NCBI RefSeq assembly: GCF_900110755.1
Contig: NZ_FOFF01000001.1
Span: 298,143 to 362,142 of the forward strand
Source of the DNA: Streptomyces sp. yr375
GTDB lineage: Bacteria; Actinomycetota; Actinomycetes; Streptomycetales; Streptomycetaceae
Direction of reading: 5' to 3'
Length of the DNA stretch: 64,000 nucleotides
Shown here: positions 34,780-41,897 of the stretch, in pieces
Numbering within the stretch: the first letter of the stretch is position 1
Layout: every line of letters starts with the position of its first letter
The notes under the pieces: model-generated
Databases searched by the model: none
What the model was told of the DNA's origin: nothing
Seen by the model: only the letters and a program-made list of their open reading frames with translations
Position numbers and translations under genes: made by a program

Positions 34780-35790
34780 GTGGATCTTGGGGCCGGGGCC
34801 TGCGTCGGGCGGGCGGGTGCCGGCGAGTACGGGGCCGACCTCGTCGAGGGGGACGGTGGCGGCGACGAGTGGGCGGGGGTCGACCGTCCCGTCGGCGTAG
34901 GCGCGGATGGTGGCGGCGAGGCCGGGGGAGGCGGACAGGACGCCCACCGCGGTCACGTCCTTGAGGGCGAGTGCGCGGGTGTCGATCCTGCTGGGTTCGC
35001 CGGCCAGCCCGATGTACACGACACGGCCGCCCGGTTCCACCAACTCCAGGGCGCTGCCCGGCAGATGGGCGGCGTTGGAGGCGTCGACGACGGCGTCGTA
35101 CGGCAGGTCCGGGACGGCGCTCTCGGTCCACACGTGGGCGAAGCCCAGACCGCGGGCGAAGGCGAGGGAGCCGTCGGTGGCGCCCATCAGATGCACCTCG
35201 GCACCGGCGGCCCGCAGGAACATCGCGACCAGCAGGCCGATCGTGCCCGGCCCGAGGACCAGCACCCGGTCCCCGGGACTCGGCGCGGCGGCCCGCGCGG
35301 CGCGCAGGGCGTTGCCGCCCGGCTCCACCAGCGCGCCGAGCACCGCGTCGACGGAGTCGGGCAGCGCGTGCAACGAGGCGGCGGGCACCGCGAGTTGCTC
35401 CGCAAGCGCGCCGGCCCGCGCGCCGCGGATGCCGACCTCCTGCCGCTCCTCGCATACATGCCCGCGGCCCCGCAGACAGCGGCGGCAGGCACCGCAGCCG
35501 AGCATCGTGTCGCCCATGACCCGGCGGCCGAGCCAGCCGGGGTCGACGCCCGCGCCGACGGCGGCCACCCGGCCGGACCACTCGTGGCCCGGCCGCATCG
35601 GATAGGACGAGTGGCCCTGGTGGAGGTAGGCCATCGCGCCGGTGTAGAACTCCATGTCGGTGCCGCACACGCCGACCCGCTCGACGTCCACGACGACCTC
35701 CCCGGCGCCGGCCACCGGCGCGGGGAGTTCCTGGACCTCGTACGCGCCCGGGGCGGTGAGGACGAAGGCGCGCATGAGGCGGGTGCTCAC
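34756..35790 (-). CDS. Zinc-dependent MDR dehydrogenase
   Basis: A 344-residue alcohol/polyol dehydrogenase. Catalytic-zinc ligands are Cys42 ('GVCGTD') and the 'GHEW' motif. The structural-zinc lobe is 'GCGACRRCLRGRGHVC', and the NAD site is 'VLVLGPGTIGLLVAMFLRAAG' (in part). The GTG start overlaps the stop of the FAH-family gene. In this operon it could oxidise the sugar or the 2-keto-3-deoxy acid to a 2,4-diketo acid, the substrate type of the neighbouring hydrolase. This is inferred from context. The C-terminus runs into the tandem repeat. Confidence 0.85.
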   Translation of the reverse strand: MSTRLMRAFVLTAPGAYEVQELPAPVAGAGEVVVDVERVGVCGTDMEFYTGAMAYLHQGHSSYPMRPGHEWSGRVAAVGAGVDPGWLGRRVMGDTMLGCGACRRCLRGRGHVCEERQEVGIRGARAGALAEQLAVPAASLHALPDSVDAVLGALVEPGGNALRAARAAAPSPGDRVLVLGPGTIGLLVAMFLRAAGAEVHLMGATDGSLAFARGLGFAHVWTESAVPDLPYDAVVDASNAAHLPGSALELVEPGGRVVYIGLAGEPSRIDTRALALKDVTAVGVLSASPGLAATIRAYADGTVDPRPLVAATVPLDEVGPVLAGTRPPDAGPGPKIHVNPGRSW

Positions 35791-36647
35791 CGGGGGCCGA
35801 GCACGTGCTGACGCTGGGTGCCGAGGTGCCTGATGCCCAGCTCCATCACGTCACCGGGCTGGAGCCACACGGGCGGGTTGAGGCCCATGCCGACGCCGGG
35901 CGGGGTGCCGGTGTTGATCAGGTCGCCGGGCTCCAGGACGAGGAACTGGCTCAGGTAGTGCACGATGAAGTACGGGTCGAAGATCATCGTCTTGGTGTTG
36001 CCGGTCTGCCGCCGCACCCCGTTGACGTCCAGCCACATGTCCAGCGCGAGGACGTCGTCGATCTCGTCGGCGGTCGCGAGCCACGGCCCGGCCGGGTTGA
36101 AGGTCTCGGCGGACTTGCCCTTGGACCACTGCCCGCCGCGCTCCAACTGGAAGGCGCGCTCACTGACGTCGTTGACGACCACGTACCCGGCGATGGCGTC
36201 GCGCGCCTGCGCCACGTCGTCCAGGTAACTCGTCCGCCTGCCGATCACGATGCCGAGCTCCACCTCCCAGTCGGTCTTGGCGGACCCGCGCGGGATGCGC
36301 ACGTCGTCGTTCGGGCCGACGAGGGTGTTGGGCGACTTGGTGAACAGGATCGGCTCGTCGGGCACCGGCATGCCGCTCTCGGCCGCGTGGTCGCGGTAGT
36401 TCAGCCCGACGCAGAGGATCTGGTGCGGGCGGGCGATGGGAGCGCCGACGCGTTCCCCGGCGAACAGGCCCACCCGGCCCTCCGCCGCCCGCCGGGCCAC
36501 GATCGGACGCACCCGGGCGACGCCGCCCGTGCCGAAGAACGCCTCGTCGAAGTCCATGACGACGTCGGAGAGGTCGACGTACGTCTCGTCGTCGATGCGG
36601 GCAACGGGCTTCTCGGCGCCGGGGGCACCGATACGCATGAGGTACAC
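35787..36647 (-). CDS. Fumarylacetoacetate-hydrolase-family protein (diketo acid hydrolase-like)
   Basis: A 286-residue FAH-fold enzyme. The active-site region is 'ILCVGLNYRDHAAESGMPVP' (~75-94), with metal-binding acidic residues in 'TDWEVELGIVIGR' and 'YVVVNDVSERAFQ'. 'NTGTPPGVGMG' lies near 250. The relatives closest by eye are 2,4-diketo-3-deoxy-L-fuconate/rhamnonate hydrolases, which cleave diketo acids to pyruvate plus a hydroxyacid. The GTG start at 36647 has GGAGAG six bases upstream. It lies between the IclR gene and the overlapping dehydrogenase gene in one minus-strand operon. Confidence 0.85.
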   Translation of the reverse strand: MYLMRIGAPGAEKPVARIDDETYVDLSDVVMDFDEAFFGTGGVARVRPIVARRAAEGRVGLFAGERVGAPIARPHQILCVGLNYRDHAAESGMPVPDEPILFTKSPNTLVGPNDDVRIPRGSAKTDWEVELGIVIGRRTSYLDDVAQARDAIAGYVVVNDVSERAFQLERGGQWSKGKSAETFNPAGPWLATADEIDDVLALDMWLDVNGVRRQTGNTKTMIFDPYFIVHYLSQFLVLEPGDLINTGTPPGVGMGLNPPVWLQPGDVMELGIRHLGTQRQHVLGPR

Positions 36648-36696
36648 GGGTCTCTCTCCAGGGTTCGCGGGGGTCGGTCACGGCAAGCGGCAGGGG

Positions 36697-37566
36697 TCAG
36701 TGGAGCGGTGTGCCCAGTGGGCCGAGGAGGGCGCGGATCTCGTCGAGGGCGTCGACCAGGGTCGTCAGGGGCGTCCGGTAGGCCAGGGCGCTGATGCTCA
36801 CGGCTCCGGAGGGGGTCGTCGGTGAGGTGAGGTACACGGGTACGGCGAGGCAGTTGACGCCGGTCTCGCTCTCCTGGTCGTCGACGCCGTGGTCGCGCAG
36901 CCGGGTGGCCGTCAGCTCGCGGTGCAGGTCGGCGGCCGTGCACAGCGTCCGTGGCGTCCGGCGTTCCAGGGGCGCGTCGCCGATCCACGCCTCGACCTCC
37001 GCGAGGGTGCCCAGCCGCCGGGCGAGCAGCAGTTTGCCGACGGCGGTGGAGTGGGCGGGGTTGCGCCCGCCGATCGTCGACGTGAGCCGGACGGCGCCGG
37101 TGGGCGGGTCGACCTTGGCGCGGTAGACGACGTCACGGTCGTCGAGACGGCCGTCGACCCGGCTGTCGAGCACCGCGTAGTGCGCGGTCTCGCCGAACCG
37201 GCGGGCCAGCGCCTCCAGCACCGGGCGCACCCGGACATGCTCGGGCCGGGCCTCGTGGTGGGCGAAGGCCATGCGCAGGAACTCGTCGCCGAGCACGTAG
37301 TGACCGCGGGCGTCCTGGTCGGCCAGACCGGCCCGGCGCAGCGCGCCGAGCGCCCGGTGCACGGTCGGCTTGGGGCTGCCCATCACCCGGGTCAGCTCCT
37401 CCAGGCCCACGCCGTCGGGATACCGGGCGAGCTCCCTGAGAACCGCGAGCACCCGGTCCGACCCCACGAGCCGACTGCTTTCGGCACCGGCCGTGCCGCC
37501 TCCGGCACCGGTCGTGTCGCCCTCGGCGTGGTCTGTTGGTCCGTCGTCCGGCTGCGTATGCTCCAT
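36697..37566 (-). CDS. IclR-family transcriptional regulator
   Basis: A 289-residue regulator with a Gly/Thr/Asp-rich leader of ~30 residues. The IclR winged HTH follows ('DRVLAVLRELARYPDGVGLE', 'SPKPTVHRALGALRRAGLAD'), then the effector domain ('AHSTAVGKLLLAR', 'VNCLAVPVYL', 'VSISALAYRTP'). It is divergent from the sugar-acid dehydratase with a palindrome between them, so it probably regulates both arms. The ligand is likely a pathway sugar acid or keto acid. Confidence 0.92.
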   Translation of the reverse strand: MEHTQPDDGPTDHAEGDTTGAGGGTAGAESSRLVGSDRVLAVLRELARYPDGVGLEELTRVMGSPKPTVHRALGALRRAGLADQDARGHYVLGDEFLRMAFAHHEARPEHVRVRPVLEALARRFGETAHYAVLDSRVDGRLDDRDVVYRAKVDPPTGAVRLTSTIGGRNPAHSTAVGKLLLARRLGTLAEVEAWIGDAPLERRTPRTLCTAADLHRELTATRLRDHGVDDQESETGVNCLAVPVYLTSPTTPSGAVSISALAYRTPLTTLVDALDEIRALLGPLGTPLH

Positions 37567-37583
37567 CGCATTCCAGACTTTAG

Positions 37584-37597
37584 ATCGGTGTACCGAT
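37584..37597. promoter_or_regulatory. IclR-type operator candidate
   Basis: ATCGGT-GT-ACCGAT is a perfect six-base dyad in the 49-bp gap between the iclR-like and dehydratase genes. It lies 19 bases from the dehydratase ATG. Flanking sequence is A+T-rich (TTTAG ... TATTGG). The position fits repression of both promoters. Confidence 0.6.
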
Positions 37598-37615
37598 TAT
37601 TGGAAGAGGTTCGGG

Positions 37616-39328
37616 ATGGGGCTCCGCAGCGCACAGTGGTACGCCGGTCAGGACCGCAACGCCTACCTCCACCGGGCCTGGCTGCGCCGGGGTGTGCCGG
37701 ACGACGCCTTCGACGGCCGGCCGCAGATCGCCATCGCCAACACCGCCTCCGACCTGACCCCCTGCAACGCGCATCTGAACGAGGTCGCGGCCTCCGTCCG
37801 TGACGGCGTGTACGAGGCGGGCGGCATCCCGCTGGAGCTGCCCGTGGTGTCGCTGGGCGAGACGCAGGTCCGGCCCACGGCCATGCTGTGGCGGAACATG
37901 GCCGCGATGGCCACCGAGGAGATGCTGCGGGCCAACCCCGTCGACGGCGTCGTCCTGCTGGGCGGCTGCGACAAGACGATCCCCTCGCTGCTGATGGCCG
38001 CCGCCTCGGTGGATCTGCCCGCCGTGGTCGTGCCCGGCGGCCCGATGCTCACCGGGACCTTCCGCGGCGCGCCGCTGGGCTGCGGCACCGACGTGTGGCG
38101 GCTGTCGGAGGAGGTCCGGGCCGGCACGCTCTCGCAGGAGCAGTTCGCCCGGTCGGAGTCGGCGATGATCCGCAGTCGCGGGCACTGCAACACCATGGGC
38201 ACCGCCTCCACGATGGCGCTGGTGGCCGAGGCGCTGGGCACGGTTGTCCCCGGGGTGGCCGGGACCCCGGCCCCCGACAGCCGCCTGCTCGCGGCCGCGC
38301 ACCGCACCGGCCGGCTCGCGGTGGACATGGTCGCCGCGGACCGGCGGCCGGGCACCTTCCTGACCAAGGCGTCCTTCCACAACGCGATCGTGGCGCTGGC
38401 GGCCGTCGGCGGCTCCACCAACGCGGTCGTCCACCTGCTGGCCGTCGCCGGCCGGCTCGGGGTCGACCTGACGCTCGACGACTTCGACCGCGTCGGCTCC
38501 CGGGTGCCGGTCCTGGTGGACCTCCAGCCGGCCGGCCGCTTCCTCATGGAGGACTTCCACCGCGCCGGCGGCCTGCTCGCCGTCCTGCGCGAGGTCCGCG
38601 ACCTGCTCGACCCCGACGCGCTCACCGTCCTCGGCACACCCCTGGTCGACTCCCTCGACGACGCCCCGATCTGGGACGCCGAGGTCATCCGCACCCGCGC
38701 GCACCCGCTGGTCGCCGAGGGCGGCATCGCCGTCCTGCGCGGCAACCTGGCACCCGACGGGGCGCTCATCAAACCCGCGGCGGCCTCACCGCACCTGCTC
38801 AGCCACCGGGGCCGGGCGGTCGTCTTCGACTCGGTCGAGGACTTCCACGCCCGCGTCGACGACCCGGCTCTCGACGTCGACGCCGACTCGGTCCTCGTCC
38901 TGCGCGGCTGCGGCCCCCGGGGCTACCCGGGCATGCCCGAGGTCGCCAACATGCCGCTGCCGAAGAAGCTGCTCGAACAGGGCGTCCGGGACATGGTCCG
39001 GATCTGCGACGGCCGGATGAGCGGCACCGCCTACGGCACCGTGGTCCTGCACGTCGCCCCGGAGGCCGCGGCCGGCGGCCCCCTCGCGCTGGTGCGGACC
39101 GGGGACCTCATCACCCTCGACGTCGCGGCCCGCCGTATCGACGTCGACGTCCCGGCGGACGAACTCGCCCGCCGGACCCCCGACGCGGCCACCGTCACCG
39201 GCTACGCCGCGCCCCGGCGCGGCTGGGAACGCCTCTACGTCGACCACGTCCTCCAGGCCGACACGGGCGCCGACCTGGACTTCCTGGTCGGCTCCAGCGG
39301 CTCGGAGGTCAGCCGCGACTCCCACTGA
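37616..39328 (+). CDS. IlvD/Edd-family sugar-acid dehydratase
   Basis: A 570-residue dehydratase. Cys50 ('TPCNAH'), Cys118 ('GGCDKT') and Cys191 ('GHCNTMGTAS') are the expected [Fe-S] ligands; 'DGRMSGTAYGT' and 'GGSTNAVVHL' are further signatures. The IclR, dehydrogenase and FAH-hydrolase neighbours argue for a sugar acid (pentonate, fuconate or xylonate type) rather than branched-chain amino-acid synthesis. It would form a 2-keto-3-deoxy acid. The ATG at 37616 has GAAGAGG upstream. Confidence 0.88.
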   Translation: MGLRSAQWYAGQDRNAYLHRAWLRRGVPDDAFDGRPQIAIANTASDLTPCNAHLNEVAASVRDGVYEAGGIPLELPVVSLGETQVRPTAMLWRNMAAMATEEMLRANPVDGVVLLGGCDKTIPSLLMAAASVDLPAVVVPGGPMLTGTFRGAPLGCGTDVWRLSEEVRAGTLSQEQFARSESAMIRSRGHCNTMGTASTMALVAEALGTVVPGVAGTPAPDSRLLAAAHRTGRLAVDMVAADRRPGTFLTKASFHNAIVALAAVGGSTNAVVHLLAVAGRLGVDLTLDDFDRVGSRVPVLVDLQPAGRFLMEDFHRAGGLLAVLREVRDLLDPDALTVLGTPLVDSLDDAPIWDAEVIRTRAHPLVAEGGIAVLRGNLAPDGALIKPAAASPHLLSHRGRAVVFDSVEDFHARVDDPALDVDADSVLVLRGCGPRGYPGMPEVANMPLPKKLLEQGVRDMVRICDGRMSGTAYGTVVLHVAPEAAAGGPLALVRTGDLITLDVAARRIDVDVPADELARRTPDAATVTGYAAPRRGWERLYVDHVLQADTGADLDFLVGSSGSEVSRDSH

Positions 39329-39362
39329 CGCGACTCCCGTCGACGCCGGGCGGCGACTCTGG

Positions 39363-39390
39363 CCGTGAATTTTTTCGGGTAGTAGATTTT
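39363..39390. promoter_or_regulatory. Shared 28-bp element, copy 1 (upstream of GH2)
   Basis: It begins CCGTGAAT and ends TAGATTTT. It matches copy 2 (46573-46600) without gaps at 21 of 28 positions and ends 42 bases before the GH2 ATG. The A+T content is far above the surroundings. It is a likely regulator-binding site for the glycosidase genes; the TetR protein encoded at 44349 is an obvious candidate owner. Confidence 0.55.
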
Positions 39391-39413
39391 GGCTCGCCGG
39401 TCGCCGGCGAGCC
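39391..39413 (+). promoter_or_regulatory. Ten-base stem-loop in the GH2 leader
   Basis: GGCTCGCCGG-TCG-CCGGCGAGCC is a perfect hairpin directly following element copy 1 and 19 bases before the GH2 ATG. The T-rich tract is on the wrong side for a plus-strand terminator, so a leader structure or insulating stem is more likely than a dehydratase terminator. Confidence 0.5.
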
Positions 39414-39432
39414 GACTACCCAGGGAGTCCGC

Positions 39433-41886
39433 ATGATCCGCACGTCCTTCAACGACGCCTGGCAGGTCCGGCCCAAGGTCAACCCCTTCGCCGAACTGTC
39501 CGGTCGAGTGGTCCCCTTCCGGCCGGTGACGCTGCCGCACGACGCGATGATCGAGCAGCGGCGCACCGCCCCGGACGGCGCGACCACGATGGAGGGCGGC
39601 GCGGGCGGGTACTTCCCCGGCGGCGTCTTCGAGTACCGCAAGACCTTCGCCGTCCCCGAGGAGCACCGGGGCCGGCGGATCTTCGTCGAGTTCGAGGGCG
39701 TCTACCGCGACGCGACCGTGTACATCAACGGCGACTACGCGGGCCAACGGCCTTACGGCTACTCGCAGTTCCGTATCGACGCCGACCGCTTCCTGCGCTT
39801 CGGCGCGGACAACGAGATCCGCGTCGAGGCCCGCGCCCACCGTGACTCCCGCTGGTACACGGGCGCGGGCATCTACCGCGACACCTGGCTGCTCGTCGGC
39901 GAGACGGTGCGGATCGTGCCCGAGGGCGTGCGGGTCGCCACCCCCGACGTCGACGGCTCGCGCGCCGTCGTCGAGGTCGCCACGGAGGTCGTCAACGACT
40001 CGATCGAGGTCCGCACGCTCCCCGTCGTCACCGAGCTGCGGGACGCGTCCGGGGCGGTCGTCGCGCGTGACGTGTCGAGGGTGACGGTGCTGCCCGGCGA
40101 GCCGGCCACGGTCCGCCAGCACCTCTACGTCCCCGCCCCGGCCCTGTGGAGCCCCGACACACCGCACCTCTACGGCTGCCGGGTCGCCCTGGGCGAGGTG
40201 GACGAGGAGCAGGTCACGTTCGGCATCCGGACCCTGCGGCTCGACCCCGAGCACGGCCTGCGCGTCAACGGCGAGAGCGTGAAACTGCGCGGCGCCTGCG
40301 TTCACCACGACAACGGGATCCTCGGCGCGGCGACCTGGGCGCGGGCCGAGGAACGCCGCGTCGAACTCCTCAGGGACGCCGGATTCAACGCGATCCGCAT
40401 GTCCCACCAGCCGGTGAGCAAGGCGATGCTGGACGCCTGCGACCGCCTCGGCATGCTCGTCGTCGACGAGGCCTTCGACGTGTGGACGTCCGCCAAGTCC
40501 GAGTTCGACTACAGCCTGAACTTCCCCGAGTGGTGGGAGCGCGACATCGAGGCGATGGTCGCCAAGGACGTCAACCACCCCAGCGTCATCATGTACTCGA
40601 TCGGCAACGAGATCCCCGAGACCGGCTCGCCCTTCGGCGCGGCGTGGGGACGCAGACTCGCCGAGAAGGTCCGCTCCCTGGACCCCACGCGCTACGTCAC
40701 CAACGCCGTCAACAACATGCTGGCGGTGATGTCCGAACTGGGCGCCCTCCACCAGTCGACGCAGAACGCGCGGGAGGAGGCGGCGGCGGAGGACGGCGCC
40801 GGCATCAACACCCTCATGGCCGACGCGGGCGACGCGATGAACGCCGTCAGCGCCTCGGAGCTGGTCACCGAGCGTACGGCGGAGTCCTACGCCGTCCTCG
40901 ACGTGGCCGGCATGAACTACTCCGAGGCCCGCTACGCCCTGGACCGCGAGCTGTTCCGGCACCGGATCATCCTCGGCACCGAGACCTTCCCCACCCGCAT
41001 CGACGGCAACTGGCGGCTGGTGCGCCAACACGGCCATGTCATCGGCGACTTCACCTGGACCGGCTGGGACTACCTCGGCGAGGCCGGCATCGGCCGCCCC
41101 CAGTACGTCACCCCCGACACGCCCGTCCCGTCCCACACCGCTCCCTACCCCTACCTGGTCGCCGGCTGCGGCGACCTCGACATCACCGGCCGTCGCCGCC
41201 CCGCCTCCTACTACCGGGAGATCGTCTTCGGCCTGCGCGCCGAGCCGTACCTCGCCGTCCGCCGCCCCGAACACCACGGCAAGACCGTCGCGCCGTCGCC
41301 GTGGGCGTGGAGCGACACCGTCGCCGACTGGAACTGGCCGGGCTTCGAGGGCGCACCGATCACCGTCGAGGTCTACGGCGACGCCGACGAGGTCGAACTC
41401 CTCGTCAACGGAACCTCCTTCGGGCGGCGTCCCGTCGGCGCGGACCACCGCTTCCGCACCGCGTACGAGATCACCTACGTGCCCGGCGAACTGGTCGCCG
41501 TCGCCTACCGCGACGGCGTCGAGACCGGCCGCACCGGACTGCGGTCGACCGACGGCCCCGTCCTGCTGACCGCCGAGGCCGACCGCGAGATGATCGGGGC
41601 GACGGGCGGCGACCTGGCGTACGTCACCCTGGCCCTCACCGACGCCCACGGCACCGGCCACACCGCCGCCGACCGCCGCGTAGCCGTCGAGGTCTGCGGC
41701 CCCGGCGTCCTGCTGGGCCTCGGCAGCGCGGACCCGTGGACCGAAGAGCCGTTCGGCAGCTCGGAACGCCTCACATACGAGGGACGCGCGCTGGCCGTCC
41801 TGCGCCCCACCGGGCCCGGAAAGATCCGCCTCACCGCGACGGCCGAGGGCTGCGACCCGGCCGACGTCGTCGTCACCGCCGAATGA
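39433..41886 (+). CDS. Glycoside hydrolase family 2 protein (intracellular)
   Basis: An 817-residue enzyme. An N-terminal jelly-roll sugar-binding domain (~1-175) and an Ig-like domain (~180-285) precede a TIM barrel (~290-560). The acid/base is Glu393 ('SIGNEIPE') and the nucleophile Glu517 ('LGTETFP'). A DUF4982-like and a further Ig-like domain close the protein (~610-817). Such GH2 enzymes cleave beta-galactosides, glucuronides or related linkages; the sugar is not deducible. No signal peptide is present, so it acts on imported substrate. Its stop overlaps an upstream in-frame ATG of GH3, so the two are one operon. Confidence 0.92.
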   Translation: MIRTSFNDAWQVRPKVNPFAELSGRVVPFRPVTLPHDAMIEQRRTAPDGATTMEGGAGGYFPGGVFEYRKTFAVPEEHRGRRIFVEFEGVYRDATVYINGDYAGQRPYGYSQFRIDADRFLRFGADNEIRVEARAHRDSRWYTGAGIYRDTWLLVGETVRIVPEGVRVATPDVDGSRAVVEVATEVVNDSIEVRTLPVVTELRDASGAVVARDVSRVTVLPGEPATVRQHLYVPAPALWSPDTPHLYGCRVALGEVDEEQVTFGIRTLRLDPEHGLRVNGESVKLRGACVHHDNGILGAATWARAEERRVELLRDAGFNAIRMSHQPVSKAMLDACDRLGMLVVDEAFDVWTSAKSEFDYSLNFPEWWERDIEAMVAKDVNHPSVIMYSIGNEIPETGSPFGAAWGRRLAEKVRSLDPTRYVTNAVNNMLAVMSELGALHQSTQNAREEAAAEDGAGINTLMADAGDAMNAVSASELVTERTAESYAVLDVAGMNYSEARYALDRELFRHRIILGTETFPTRIDGNWRLVRQHGHVIGDFTWTGWDYLGEAGIGRPQYVTPDTPVPSHTAPYPYLVAGCGDLDITGRRRPASYYREIVFGLRAEPYLAVRRPEHHGKTVAPSPWAWSDTVADWNWPGFEGAPITVEVYGDADEVELLVNGTSFGRRPVGADHRFRTAYEITYVPGELVAVAYRDGVETGRTGLRSTDGPVLLTAEADREMIGATGGDLAYVTLALTDAHGTGHTAADRRVAVEVCGPGVLLGLGSADPWTEEPFGSSERLTYEGRALAVLRPTGPGKIRLTATAEGCDPADVVVTAE

Positions 41887-41897
41887 AGGGATCCGAC

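Noticed and set aside
41883..41897. ATG at 41883 overlapping the GH2 stop as the GH3 start
   Set aside because: The ATG at 41898 has AAGGGA six bases upstream and directly precedes the family-like N-terminus. The overlap start would use a poorer site.
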